64,000 nt of DNA from Rhodopirellula sp. SM50 (GTDB taxonomy: Bacteria > Planctomycetota > Planctomycetia > Pirellulales > Pirellulaceae), in NCBI RefSeq assembly GCF_002289565.1, contig NZ_NTFY01000080.1, forward strand, positions 16,782-80,781, given 5' to 3'. The first letter of the stretch is position 1, and the number at the start of each line of letters is the position of its first letter. This document shows positions 9,294 through 17,958 of this stretch, piece by piece. The notes below the pieces were generated by a model that worked only from the letters and a program-made list of their open reading frames with translations, searched no databases and had not been told where the DNA came from. Made by a program: the position numbers and the translations under genes.

Positions 9294-10337
9294 ATGAGTA
9301 TCGGAATCGGAATTGTCGGCTGTGGCATGATCGCAAATTTCCACGCACGGGCCATCGCCGATGCCGAAGGTGCCCACCTGGTCGGTGCCTGCAGCCGCCG
9401 CAAGGAGGAGTACGAACCGTTTGCCGCCGAGCACCACTGCCGCGGATTCAGCTCGCTGGAGGAAATGCTGGCCGACCCGGAGGTCCAAGCCGTGTCGATC
9501 TGCACGCCGAGCGGGCTGCACCTGGATCCCGCCGTCGCCGCCGCCAAAGCCGGCAAGCACGTGATCGTCGAAAAACCCCTTGAGATCACGACCGAGCGTT
9601 GCGATCAAATCATCCAGGCCTGTGAGGAAGCCGGGGTCCAACTGAACGTGGCCTTTCAAAGTCGATTCCACGAGTCGAGTCGGTTGATGAAGGAAGCCGT
9701 CGATTCGGGACGCTTCGGAAAGGTCACGATGGGAGACGCCTACGTCAAGTGGTACCGCAGCCAAGCGTACTACGACAGCGGCGAATGGCGTGGGACCTGG
9801 AAACTCGACGGCGGCGGGGCGTTGATGAATCAGGCGATTCACAGCGTCGATTTGCTGCTGTGGCTGATGGGGCCGGTCAAACAAATCAGCGCCATGACGT
9901 CGACCCTGACCCACGAACGCATCGAAGTCGAAGACGTCGCCGTCGCCACGCTGCAATTCGAAAGCGGCGCGCTGGGGGTCATCGAAGCCACGACGACGGC
10001 CTACCCGGGAGCCCTCAAACGCATCGAAATCAGCGGTAGCGAAGGCAGTGCGATCCTGGAAGAGGAAGACATCAAGGCCTGGGAATTCGCCAACGAAACC
10101 CCGGCCGACGAAAAAATTCGCGCCGAAATGGTCGGCAAGACCGACACCGGCGGCGGTGCGTCCGACCCGTCCGCGATCAGCCACGACGGCCACACGAAGA
10201 TCTTTGAAGAGTCCATCAAAGCCATCAACGAGGGCCGCCCGTCGCTGATCAATGGCCACGAAGGCCGACGCAGCGTCGAAGTGATCTGCGCGATCTACGA
10301 AAGTGCCAAGACCGGCAAGATCGTCACGCTCGGCTGA
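9294..10337 (+). CDS. Gfo/Idh/MocA-family NAD(P)-dependent oxidoreductase
   Basis: The 347-residue protein starts with a Rossmann motif (IGIVGCGMIANFHARAI), followed by the family signature VIVEKPLE at about 98-105, which contains the Glu-Lys-Pro involved in cofactor and substrate positioning. The C-terminal alpha/beta domain contains GGGALMNQAIHSVDLLLWLM, the region carrying the catalytic His/Asp pair of sugar dehydrogenases. Such enzymes oxidise or reduce sugars and sugar derivatives; planctomycete genomes carry many, and the substrate cannot be told from sequence. There is no Tat or Sec signal, so it is cytoplasmic. A strong GGGAGAGG lies 9 bases before the ATG. It is monocistronic, with a promoter presumably in the 290-bp spacer shared with mfd. 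Confidence 0.93.
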   Translation: MSIGIGIVGCGMIANFHARAIADAEGAHLVGACSRRKEEYEPFAAEHHCRGFSSLEEMLADPEVQAVSICTPSGLHLDPAVAAAKAGKHVIVEKPLEITTERCDQIIQACEEAGVQLNVAFQSRFHESSRLMKEAVDSGRFGKVTMGDAYVKWYRSQAYYDSGEWRGTWKLDGGGALMNQAIHSVDLLLWLMGPVKQISAMTSTLTHERIEVEDVAVATLQFESGALGVIEATTTAYPGALKRIEISGSEGSAILEEEDIKAWEFANETPADEKIRAEMVGKTDTGGGASDPSAISHDGHTKIFEESIKAINEGRPSLINGHEGRRSVEVICAIYESAKTGKIVTLG

Positions 10338-10401
10338 GGCTGCCGCGGGCTGACAGGTGGTCTTCCCATCCCGATTGGGATCGCAGTAGGTCGCGGGTGA
10401 C

Positions 10402-10606
10402 ATGACCCCGGGCGGGCAACGCTGTGAAGCATTTTTTAGCGGTAGGGCGCGAGCCCTCCGGTGTCGTGGCAGAGATGAAGAACCGGAGGGCTCGCGCCCT
10501 GCCGCTAAAACCTCAAGAAACACATGGGGAAAATGCTTCACAGCGTTGCCGGGCGGGGTGAAAGCCAGTAGCCGGAGGTGAGCGTTGCGACACCTCCGGA
10601 GATCCG
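10402..10606. repeat. Family E repeat interrupted by element B2
   Basis: The host repeat reads CCCCGGGCGGG, then (after the insertion) GTGAAAGCCAGTAGCCGGAG and a hairpin GCCGGAGGTG ... CACCTCCGG at 10570-10602. The same host repeat, also interrupted at the same base by a B element, occurs at 28921-29201. An uninterrupted relative lies at 39440-39486. Confidence 0.65.
10417..10548. mobile_element. Palindromic miniature element B2
   Basis: A 132-bp element bounded by the inverted repeats CAACGCTGTGAAGCATTTT and complement. It contains a central hairpin made of TTAGCGGTAGGGCGCGAGC...CCTCCGG and its inverse around a 17-base loop. Identical 9-bp direct repeats CCGGGCGGG flank it at 10408-10416 and 10549-10557. 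It has no coding capacity and lies in the spacer between the oxidoreductase and the convergent gene at 10902. Confidence 0.8.
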
Positions 10607-10779
10607 GCCACGCGTCTGACGCGACCCCGGAGGGGGGCGAAGCAAATCGCGCCCGAGCCTCACGACCGGCCTGCTGCCTCACCGCCGGCGGATTGATTCG
10701 CTGGGACCCCTCGGGACGTCAATTGTATAAGTGGCGGATTTGATCCTAGCGGTAGTCGCCAAGACTTTCGCAGCGCCGG

Positions 10780-10832
10780 CCCTCTCTGGCGTTTGCTTGC
10801 TGCGCAAACGCCGTCTCTCCCAGAGGGAGAGA
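10780..10832. terminator. Nested hairpins, possible terminator
   Basis: A 9-bp perfect stem, GGCGTTTGC (10788-10796) and GCAAACGCC (10804-10812), is followed by a second palindrome CTCTCCCAGAGGGAGAG. It lies 70 bases past the 3' end of the minus-strand gene at 10902 and lacks a clear T-run, so termination is an inference. Otherwise the 10607-10901 stretch holds nothing recognisable. Confidence 0.35.
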
Positions 10833-10901
10833 ATCGAAATGGGTTGCAAAATCCTGCAGCAAAAGAATCGACGTCCCGATCTGATACTTAGAGTGGATCG
10901 C

Positions 10902-12449
10902 TCAGCGAGTCTCCCAAAACCGCCGCGCCGCTCGAATGAAGGGCACGTAGCTGGCCAACTGATCCGCCGGCAATCGCGTCAACCGCTGTTCGTATTCGGA
11001 CAACCATTCCCGAAAGAACTGAACGCTTTCCGGACTGACCCGCCGCCGGCCGTCAAACTCGATCCACCACGGCGCGCTCATCGCCGCGCGGTAATGTTCA
11101 CCGTGCAACGTCATCACACGGAGGATCACCCAGCCGCTTTCGGTAGCCATGATCGGTGGGATCTCGCCGCCGGCTTTGGCAAATTCATCCAAGCGTGCAC
11201 TGTAATGCACTCGGTTGTTGTGGATCACTTCCAAGTATTCGACCGGGTCACGCACCGCCAGGTTCAATTCCGGTTGGATCCGCAACACCTCACCGCTGCG
11301 GCCTTCAAACACATGGCCGGGCAGTTTGCCGCCGACCAGCGGACGCATCAGCGGTCCGTTGGTCGCCACGCTGGTGCCGGCCCAAGCGGCGTCCCACCAG
11401 GCCTGCTCGGTCTGTGGCGCGGCCGGTGATTCCACGCCGTCACCGCCCTGGGACGGTTTGGAAGTGACGTACAAGCGGTTGTATCCGATCGGTGTTTTCG
11501 CCGACCGATCGCCGCCGCCGGCCAAGGGGACCAAATCAATCCCGGCTTCGAGTGCGTGTCGATAGATCCGCTCGGCGTAACGGCCGACTTGGGTCGGCTC
11601 GGCAAGCGAGAACGACGAGGGGGTCCGGCCTTCGCGAACCGACACGACGCGGCGGTCCAGTCGCAGCCAATCCCCCAGCACGAACATGCCGTCGACTTTT
11701 CCGCTGGCCAACCACACCGGCAGCTCCCAGGCGAACGGGTTTTCGATTCCGATTTTGACGTCGGCAGCGTGTTCGCCTCCCGTCACCGCGACCAGTTGGG
11801 CCAGTGAATGTTCCGTCGGCTCGAGCGTCGATGCAAGCTGGGAATCGAATCCGAAATAGAGCAACCCGCGGTCCGCCGTCAGGTCGGTGCGAATCCACGT
11901 CGGTTGGTGTTCGATCGGATCCTCTGTATCGCGGCGGGGAATCGGTTTAGCCGGGCGTTTGCCCAGCACCGCGGCGATGTGCAGATCCTCCGACGCCATC
12001 CTCAGCGGCACGCTTTCGGACGAGGGAACGACACAGCAATCGCCGGCCAGCCATCCCTCGGCCGCCATGTCGACCATCCTCGGCAGCGCCACCGTTTTTT
12101 CATCCAGGCTCGTTTTTTCTAGCTCGAAGGTGCCGTTGATCACCCGGTATTCCGGGCCGCGGACGATGCGAAATCGATACGGGCCGTCGGGCAATTCCAA
12201 GACGACGCTGCGATCGACGACGACACCGATCCCCGCCGAGACGGTTTGACGAACGGGCATCTGTTTTTCCTGTGGCCCTGACGGACTGGCACCGCGAAAA
12301 AACTCGACGCGTGAAATGACAGGCTCGCCTGTCGATTCGTCTTCCAACTTCAGCGTCAATGAACCGCCTGCGGCCAGACAGGGACTGGCCGACATCACCA
12401 GAACGCCTACAGTAAACGCCCAACGGGCGGATCTTTGCCGTAATTTCAT
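10902..12449 (-). CDS. Secreted protein resembling CehA/McbA hydrolases but lacking metal ligands
   Basis: The start at ATG 12449 gives 515 residues beginning with a clear Sec signal peptide (MKLRQRSARWAFTVGVLVMS, cleavage near AAGG). The frame continues upstream to 12575, but that extension precedes the signal peptide. The N-terminal part (about 30-130) is a carboxypeptidase-regulatory-like beta domain (LTLKLEDESTGEPVISRVEF). Next comes AAEGWLAGDCCVVPSSESVP and LRMASEDLHIAAVLG, which lines up with the GWxxGDLHVH...MxAEDLH core of CehA/McbA PHP-type hydrolases. The GDLHVH histidines are replaced by GDCCVV. Later WWDAAWAGTSVATNGPLMRP is the family's conserved C-terminal region. Loss of ligands suggests an inactive, binding-type or altered enzyme. 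The alignment is from memory and moderate in strength. Confidence 0.7.
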   Translation of the reverse strand: MKLRQRSARWAFTVGVLVMSASPCLAAGGSLTLKLEDESTGEPVISRVEFFRGASPSGPQEKQMPVRQTVSAGIGVVVDRSVVLELPDGPYRFRIVRGPEYRVINGTFELEKTSLDEKTVALPRMVDMAAEGWLAGDCCVVPSSESVPLRMASEDLHIAAVLGKRPAKPIPRRDTEDPIEHQPTWIRTDLTADRGLLYFGFDSQLASTLEPTEHSLAQLVAVTGGEHAADVKIGIENPFAWELPVWLASGKVDGMFVLGDWLRLDRRVVSVREGRTPSSFSLAEPTQVGRYAERIYRHALEAGIDLVPLAGGGDRSAKTPIGYNRLYVTSKPSQGGDGVESPAAPQTEQAWWDAAWAGTSVATNGPLMRPLVGGKLPGHVFEGRSGEVLRIQPELNLAVRDPVEYLEVIHNNRVHYSARLDEFAKAGGEIPPIMATESGWVILRVMTLHGEHYRAAMSAPWWIEFDGRRRVSPESVQFFREWLSEYEQRLTRLPADQLASYVPFIRAARRFWETR

Positions 12450-12582
12450 CCGAGATTCGTTCCGATACGATTGCGGCGCAAGCTTTGCTACCTCTGACCA
12501 GGTGGCGCGGACCGTGCCAAGTTTGTCGCAACCCAGTATAAACCCGACCCAATCTGACTGACCGTTAGAGAACATTTTTGCC

Positions 12583-13563
12583 GTGGCTGAAGACCTTTAC
12601 CAAACACTCGGCGTCGCCCGAAACGCTTCGAAAGACGAAATCAAGAAAGCGCATCGCAAGCTGGCGCTCAAGTTTCACCCTGACAAAAATCCGGGAAAGG
12701 ATGCGCAGGAAAAGTTTAAACGCATCCAGGAAGCTTACGACGTTTTAAGCGACGACGAAAAGCGGGCGGCGTACGACCGCTACGGCAAGGATTTTGAAAA
12801 GATCCGCGGGGGCGGCTACCAGGGAGGGGCGCCAGGCGGATTCGACGGGCTGGATCTGGAACAGATCTTCGGCGGCGGCGGCGGTGGTGGTGCCGGCGGC
12901 CAAGCCGGGGGATTTAATTTTGAAGGCGGATTTGGCGACTTTTTCGAGCAAATCCTCGGCGGCGGCGGACGCGCCCCCGGGGGACGGCCCGGCGGGGGAC
13001 GCGCGCGGACGGCCCAGGCCCGAGCGCCACAGAAGGGTGGAAACATCCGTCACGAACTGGAGCTTCCGCTCGAATTGGCTGTTCGCGGCGGGGAGACGGA
13101 GTTTTACGTCGGCGACGAAAAACTGGCCGTCACGATTCCGCCCGGTGTGGCCGAAGGCGCGAAAATGCGACTCCGCCAACAGGGCGCCCCCTCGCCCAAC
13201 GGTGGCGAGCGCGGTGATTTGATCTTGGTGATCAAATCCTCGCCCCATCCACACTATCGACGACGCGGCCAGAACCTGGAACTGACCCTGCCGATCTCGA
13301 TCAGTGAGGCAGCGTTGGGAACCAGCGTCGACGTGCCCACCCCGTCGGGCGTCGTCACGTTGAATATCCCCGCGGGCAGCAGCGGCGGTCGCAAACTCAG
13401 ACTCAAGGGCCAGGGGATTCCCTCCAAATCGGGACCCAGCGGCGATCTGATCGTCCAGCTGCAAATCAAGCTTCCCGATTCGATCGACGAGGAGTCAAAA
13501 GAGCTGCTGCGGCAGTTCGCGGCGAAAAACCCCCAGTCGCTGCGTGACGACTTGGCCTTTTGA
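12583..13563 (+). CDS. Class B DnaJ/CbpA-type co-chaperone
   Basis: The 326-residue Hsp70 co-chaperone has an N-terminal J domain (about 4-68) with HPD at 32-34, a very Gly-rich linker (about 78-145, GGGGGGGAGG and similar), and two C-terminal beta-barrel substrate-binding domains ([40 protein letters not shown]). No CxxCxGxG zinc-finger repeats are present, so it is class B (CbpA-like) rather than classical DnaJ. The J domain stimulates DnaK ATPase through HPD. The start is GTG 12583. rnpA begins 9 bases after the stop, so the two are probably cotranscribed. No dnaK or grpE is nearby. Confidence 0.93.
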   Translation: MAEDLYQTLGVARNASKDEIKKAHRKLALKFHPDKNPGKDAQEKFKRIQEAYDVLSDDEKRAAYDRYGKDFEKIRGGGYQGGAPGGFDGLDLEQIFGGGGGGGAGGQAGGFNFEGGFGDFFEQILGGGGRAPGGRPGGGRARTAQARAPQKGGNIRHELELPLELAVRGGETEFYVGDEKLAVTIPPGVAEGAKMRLRQQGAPSPNGGERGDLILVIKSSPHPHYRRRGQNLELTLPISISEAALGTSVDVPTPSGVVTLNIPAGSSGGRKLRLKGQGIPSKSGPSGDLIVQLQIKLPDSIDEESKELLRQFAAKNPQSLRDDLAF

Positions 13564-13572
13564 CCGTCACTG

Positions 13573-13953
13573 ATGAAACCCAATGCCTTCCCCAAGTCGA
13601 AACGTGTCGTCAGCGGTCGCTCGTTCACCCTGGCCCTCCGCAAGGGCGGCTGCGCGGCCGACGGCTGTTTGGTGGTGTTTGCGTTTCCCCGAGAGCCCGG
13701 TGATGATCGTTCTGCTCAGCCGCGCCGTCTGGGCGTGACGATTCCCAAGAAAACGGGCAATGCCGTCCTCCGCAATCGCTGGAAACGCTGGATCCGCGAG
13801 TCGTTTCGAACTCAGCAAGCCGCGTTTCCGGTCGGATTTGATTTCGTCGTCCGACCCAAAAAGGACGCCGTCGCCAGCTGGAGTTCGATTGAGCGGTCGT
13901 TGCCGAAACTGGCCCACAAAGCGGTCCGGCGGTTGAAACCGAAGGGCCGCTAG
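13573..13953 (+). CDS. rnpA: Ribonuclease P protein component
   Basis: The 126-residue basic protein carries the RNR signature at about 59-79 ([20 protein letters not shown]), preceded by RRLGVTIPK, and a second strand-helix unit ([15 protein letters not shown]). RnpA binds RNase P RNA and the 5' leader of precursor tRNA. In most bacteria rnpA lies beside rpmH, yidC and dnaA. Here it follows a J-domain gene by 9 bases and is followed by a 250-base spacer and a zinc-ribbon gene. The window shows no rpmH. Confidence 0.93.
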   Translation: MKPNAFPKSKRVVSGRSFTLALRKGGCAADGCLVVFAFPREPGDDRSAQPRRLGVTIPKKTGNAVLRNRWKRWIRESFRTQQAAFPVGFDFVVRPKKDAVASWSSIERSLPKLAHKAVRRLKPKGR

Positions 13954-14206
13954 TGCCTTTCGTAGCGGAACGGCGCGCGAACCGCCGCCTGCCGGATCAC
14001 CGTTCCGCTGCAGCCTGATCGTCCGTCTTGGTCTAGCTGTAACGGCGATCGGGCTCGGCTCGACCAGCTGCCGGGATTCGACACCGTCTTTCGCCGCGTG
14101 CAACGTTGCCGGGTCGTATAGTTGAACGATTCCCCCTCTCGGTGGGACGTCACAATCGAACAGACAGGTGTGCAGACGTCGTTACTATCCAGCCCTTTTG
14201 AATCCC

Positions 14207-14470
14207 ATGGTGAAGTGCCCCCGCTGTCAGAACCGGCCGAATGAATGTTTTCCGTCCCGCTGGTACAAGCAGGTCCCGTTTTTGCTGACCTTGCGGATTC
14301 GCTGGCGCTGCATGCGGTGTGGCGTCAGGTTTGCCGCCTGGATCTGGAGCGAGGATCCGCCGAACACGCCCTACCTGCGTCCGGATTCATCGTCGGATTC
14401 GCCTGCCGATCAGGATGTCGACGACTCGACCGGGGCGGAGCGGACCGTCGGCTCGGCCACGCTGCAATAA
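14207..14470 (+). CDS. Small zinc-ribbon protein
   Basis: The 87-residue protein starts MVKCPRCQNRPNECFPSRWY and carries a second Cys pair in RWRCMRCGVRFAAWIW. This gives a CxxC...CxxC zinc-ribbon arrangement over about 40 residues, followed by an acidic, low-complexity tail. The frame extends to 14168, but ATG 14207 puts the first Cys pair at the usual position. There is no convincing ribosome binding site. The last 61 bases overlap the 3' end of the convergent gene at 14410, so one tail may be longer than in homologues. Function unknown. Confidence 0.6.
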   Translation: MVKCPRCQNRPNECFPSRWYKQVPFLLTLRIRWRCMRCGVRFAAWIWSEDPPNTPYLRPDSSSDSPADQDVDDSTGAERTVGSATLQ

Positions 14471-15414
14471 TCCGGTCGCGACGCGGCCGTCTGATGGCGA
14501 AAGGCTTTGACGATTTCATTGTCGCGAACCAGGAATGCTCCCGGCATCTGAAAACCGTCTCCACCCAGTTTGCCGACGCCGTGACGATTCAAGATTGCGC
14601 ACTTGAATCCCCGCCAAAACACCGACAGGCCGAACAGCTGTCCGATCCGTCCGCGATCTAACTCATAGGCCCGATACAGACGACACTGCGGATCGCTGAT
14701 GCGATCGACGTCGCCAAGATCGAAGGACTCAAAGAACGCCCGGCTCGATTCGTCGTCCCCCATGTGCACCAACACGATCTTGGTCCCTTTTGCCTCGATT
14801 CGGTCGCGTTGTTCGCGAAGGTCTTGCAGGGCTTCGCGGCAGAACGTGCAACCGCTGTGACGCAGGAACACGACCAGCACCGGATGTTGCCGCGACAACT
14901 CTGCCAGGGTCACACCGTGCTGGGATCGAAATTGCTCGTTGAGACGGCTGGCGGCTTCAGGGGCACCACAGGCCGCCGGCGCGCTCGCGGTTTTAAATGC
15001 CTGGAACAGAATCACGGCAAACGGCAGCCACCAAATCAAGTCGTTGGTGACGTTGACCAAGCCCCATTGGATCGGCAATCGGCCCGGCGAGCCTGGGGGC
15101 AGCAGCAGCCACTGGTACGCCATGCCGATCGGGCCGAACGTCTTACCGAGGAACCCGACCAACACGATCGGCCAATGCCGATACGGATCCCGTGCTGCGA
15201 TCGCGTAGCCCACTCCGTAGACACCGACGATCATCCCGACGCACTGCCAGATCCCCGGATAAAGCGGTCGATCGATGCCCGTCAGGTCGAACAGGTCCAT
15301 CGGACGCAGCAGCACCCAGCCTCCCCAAGCCAGATTGTAACTCGCCGCGGCGAGCAAAACGTACGTCATCCAACGGGGATGCGACGCGGCGGTCATGGCA
15401 GAGAATCGATTCAT
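14410..15414 (-). CDS. Membrane domain fused to thioredoxin-like (AhpC/TSA-type) redox domain
   Basis: The protein has about 334 residues. The N-terminal half (about 15-150) has four hydrophobic segments (MTYVLLAAASYNLAWGGWVL; YPGIWQCVGMIVGVYGVGYA; HWPIVLVGFLGKTFGPIGMA; LIWWLPFAVILFQAF). The C-terminal half is a peroxiredoxin-like/AhpC-TSA_2 fold with the redox motif HSGCTFCREALQDL, then KIVLVHMGDDESSRAFFESF and ISDPQCRLYRAYEL. Two Cys in CxxC spacing suggest thiol-disulfide exchange near the membrane. ATG 15414 is chosen; the open frame begins at TTG 15429. It overlaps the zinc-ribbon gene tail-to-tail and diverges from the thioesterase at 15521. The topology is not determined. Confidence 0.82.
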   Translation of the reverse strand: MNRFSAMTAASHPRWMTYVLLAAASYNLAWGGWVLLRPMDLFDLTGIDRPLYPGIWQCVGMIVGVYGVGYAIAARDPYRHWPIVLVGFLGKTFGPIGMAYQWLLLPPGSPGRLPIQWGLVNVTNDLIWWLPFAVILFQAFKTASAPAACGAPEAASRLNEQFRSQHGVTLAELSRQHPVLVVFLRHSGCTFCREALQDLREQRDRIEAKGTKIVLVHMGDDESSRAFFESFDLGDVDRISDPQCRLYRAYELDRGRIGQLFGLSVFWRGFKCAILNRHGVGKLGGDGFQMPGAFLVRDNEIVKAFRHQTAASRPDYCSVAEPTVRSAPVESSTS

Positions 15415-15520
15415 CAGCTCGGTTACCAAACAAAGGCGGTTTGCCCATACTGTTGTCTCGTCGTCAAGTCATCCGGCGACGAATCCCTTTACCATCATAC
15501 AAGTCAACCGCGGATTGCCG

Positions 15521-15919
15521 ATGCGAGAAAACACGATCCAACACCGCGTTCGCTATGACGAGTGCGACCCGATGGGCTTCGTCCATCACAGCGTCTACCT
15601 CCAGTACTTTGAAATGGGACGCACGGAGTTGTTGCGTGCCAGCGGTGGTCGATACCGCGACATGGAAGATGAAGGGTTGCTGGTTGTGGTCGCCCGAGTC
15701 GATTGTCGTTACAAATCGCCGGCCCGCTACGACGATTTGATCGACATTCACACCCGGATCGCCGCAGTCACCGTCGGCAAGATCGTTCATGAATACACGA
15801 TCTCGATCGAATCGAGAACGCTGGTCACCGCCACGGTCACCCTGGCCGTGATCAATCGCGAAGGCCGAATCCAACGCGTTCCCCAAAGCCTGTTGGATCA
15901 GTACGGCACCGTGGCGTAA
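15521..15919 (+). CDS. 4HBT-family acyl-CoA thioesterase (YbgC/FadM type)
   Basis: The 132-residue single hot-dog domain has the YbgC-type active-site motif YDECDPMGFVHHSVYLQYFE, in which the Asp is the likely catalytic residue, followed by MGRTELLRASGGRYRDMED. It would hydrolyse short- or medium-chain acyl-CoA esters. The frame is open from 15395, but ATG 15521 places the motif at the family's usual position near residue 11. It lies alone, divergent from the membrane-thioredoxin gene. Confidence 0.9.
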   Translation: MRENTIQHRVRYDECDPMGFVHHSVYLQYFEMGRTELLRASGGRYRDMEDEGLLVVVARVDCRYKSPARYDDLIDIHTRIAAVTVGKIVHEYTISIESRTLVTATVTLAVINREGRIQRVPQSLLDQYGTVA

Positions 15920-15983
15920 GCCACCAGCCTGCGACAATCCGTGGCGTAAGCTTCCAGCTTGCGAGTCCGGTGGCGCAAGCCAA
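15911..15983. repeat. GTGGCGTAAGC tandem repeat (family D) followed by lone family B arm
   Basis: Three imperfect copies of about 30 bases containing CGTGGCGTAAGC and CCAGCCTGCGA variants begin inside the last codons of the thioesterase gene. The family B arm TTAGCGGCAGGGCGCGAGCC follows at 16021-16047 without its inverse partner. Confidence 0.6.
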
Positions 15984-16083
15984 CCGCCGCCTCCTTCGAC
16001 GCCAAGCGGAGTGTTTTTTGTTAGCGGCAGGGCGCGAGCCCTCCGGTCTTTCACGGTGTTTTTGAAACGCGCCCGGACGGCTC

Positions 16084-16201
16084 GCGGGCTGTCGATTTAA
16101 GCCCGCACGCGTAAGCAAGGGGCCACGCGGCGCCCCTCGCTGACGCGTCGGGCTGGCATGGAGGCGTTGATTTCGGAACATCGACTAAATCGACAGCCCG
16201 C
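16084..16201. repeat. Inverted-repeat element, GGGCTGTCGATTTAA type (family G)
   Basis: Terminal inverted repeats of about 15 bp (CGGGCTGTCGATTTA at 16085 and AAATCGACAGCCCG ending 16200) bound 118 bp. The interior contains GCCCGCACGCGTAAGC. Related elements lie at 36947, 39527 and 41122. It is in the spacer between the convergent thioesterase and permease genes. No clear flanking duplication was found. Confidence 0.65.
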
Positions 16202-16287
16202 TCACGCCGTTCCGCTAACCCTTTCAGCCTTTCGTCAACGACAGCCCGCTAGCCCTCCAATATTCCGACCTGATGGCAAACGGAATC

Positions 16288-17958
16288 CTATCCCGCTTCC
16301 TCGGCCGCCAACACGGCTCGTTTGGCGACGATGCGTTTGACGACGACGTCGACGATCGCTCCGGCCAAAATCACCATCCCGATGATCGCGAATTCCAGCT
16401 TCGTGCTGATTCCCAGAATATTGATCGCGTTGTAAAGCACTCGCATCACCGCGGCACCGATCACCACACCCAAAATGTTTCCCTCGCCGCCGCGCAAGCT
16501 GCAACCGCCCAACACGGCGGCGGCGATCGCGTAGAGTTCGTAAAAGTTTCCGAAGCCCGACGGCTGCACCGAGTTGACGTCCAGGGCGAACAGAATGCCG
16601 CCCAGTCCCGCCGCCAACGAGCAGAGCACATAGGCGACCACGATCATGCGTTTGGTGTTGATCCCGCTGTATCGGGCCGCTTCTTCGTTGCGTCCCAGTG
16701 CCAACAGGTAGCGACCATACACCGTCCGGTTCAGGAAGATCGATGCGACGATGGCCAATGCGATCATGATCAACATCGGCATTGGCACCATCGTCGCGGC
16801 CAATTGGGTTTGTCCCAGCAACGCCATCACCCCGGTGGCAACCAGCGCAGGGGTCAGCGCTTTGGATTTGCCCGAGGCCGTGCCGGCGGCTGAAATCAGC
16901 CAGCCGACCGAACCGATCACGCCGCCGACGATCACGAAGACGATCATCATCAGAACCGTTTTCAACATTTCGCCGGAGACTTCCATCGCGCCGACTTGCC
17001 ATCGGTCATCAGCCGCCGCGCTGCGGAACAACGGCACGAGCTGCCAGACACACAGCCCCAGCAAGATCAGCGAGCCGATCACCAACGCCAACGGCTTTTT
17101 TATCCGGCCGGCATCGGATTGCCATGCCCAGAGCAGAAACGCGAGCAGCGTCGGCACGAATAAAAACGTGCCCGCGAATCTCATCACCCTCGATGGCATC
17201 GACGCTGCGTTCTCGGAGACTTCGATGCCAAGGCTGCGGATTTGATAACCCGCGATCTCCAACAGTGGTGTTCCCGTGCCCGACTCCCAGCCCAACCAGA
17301 AACGCGACGATCCGGCCACGGCCAACAGGACGCCGATCGCCGGAATCGACCAGGCCGAAATGGTTCGTTCGATATCCAGATCACGCTGGCGCGGGGCGTT
17401 GGCGTCCTGGTCGCCGCGGGGGCGCAGTCGGCCCAGGTTCCAGATCCCGTACAAAAACAGACAGATCCCACCGCCGAACAACATCGTTGCCCAACTGCAC
17501 GGTTTGCCGATCGCCAACAACCGCAACCCGTCATAGTCTTGACCGAATCCCAGTGTCCCGTCATCGGTCAACCAGCGCGCAAAGCCGCGATAGAACAACA
17601 GTCCGCACAGCGTGACGACGAACGGTTGCAGGTCCAGTCGCGTGATCAGCAAGCCGTGCAGCAATCCGATTCCCCCGGCGACCAACATCACGATCAGCAC
17701 GGCGGCGGTCGGCGAGTACCCTTGTTCGACGACCAGCATCGGCAACAAACACGCGACCAGTCCCACCACGGACCCGATCGACAGATCGATCCCCCCGGTG
17801 ATGATCACGAAGGCGACGCCGATCGACAGAATGCCGAACAGCGCGCTCCAACGCGTCGTGTTGTACAAGTTGTATTGCCCGACGAAGCTGTCGTTCAGGA
17901 CCGTCGTGAACAGACAGACGAAAATCAACAATCCGAAGATGCCTAGGATTTTATTCAT
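16288..17958 (-). CDS. Sugar-type ABC transporter permease with large internal insertion
   Basis: The 556-residue membrane protein of the RbsC/XylH family is far longer than the usual 320-400. Canonical regions are [14 protein letters not shown] (about 54-67), [20 protein letters not shown] (about 106-124), [20 protein letters not shown] (about 413-432) and [19 protein letters not shown]. Between about 160 and 390 lies roughly 230 residues absent from typical RbsC. This part contains several hydrophobic segments and an Arg/Asp-rich loop ([20 protein letters not shown]). It forms the translocation path for a sugar or related solute. Its ATG overlaps the stop of the ATPase gene (ATGA), so it is the last gene of the three-gene operon. 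Confidence 0.92.
   Translation of the reverse strand: MNKILGIFGLLIFVCLFTTVLNDSFVGQYNLYNTTRWSALFGILSIGVAFVIITGGIDLSIGSVVGLVACLLPMLVVEQGYSPTAAVLIVMLVAGGIGLLHGLLITRLDLQPFVVTLCGLLFYRGFARWLTDDGTLGFGQDYDGLRLLAIGKPCSWATMLFGGGICLFLYGIWNLGRLRPRGDQDANAPRQRDLDIERTISAWSIPAIGVLLAVAGSSRFWLGWESGTGTPLLEIAGYQIRSLGIEVSENAASMPSRVMRFAGTFLFVPTLLAFLLWAWQSDAGRIKKPLALVIGSLILLGLCVWQLVPLFRSAAADDRWQVGAMEVSGEMLKTVLMMIVFVIVGGVIGSVGWLISAAGTASGKSKALTPALVATGVMALLGQTQLAATMVPMPMLIMIALAIVASIFLNRTVYGRYLLALGRNEEAARYSGINTKRMIVVAYVLCSLAAGLGGILFALDVNSVQPSGFGNFYELYAIAAAVLGGCSLRGGEGNILGVVIGAAVMRVLYNAINILGISTKLEFAIIGMVILAGAIVDVVVKRIVAKRAVLAAEEAG

Noticed and set aside
16084..16201. Target duplication around family G elements
   Set aside because: Flanking bases of the copies at 16084, 36947, 39527 and 41122 show no convincing direct repeat, unlike families B and C.
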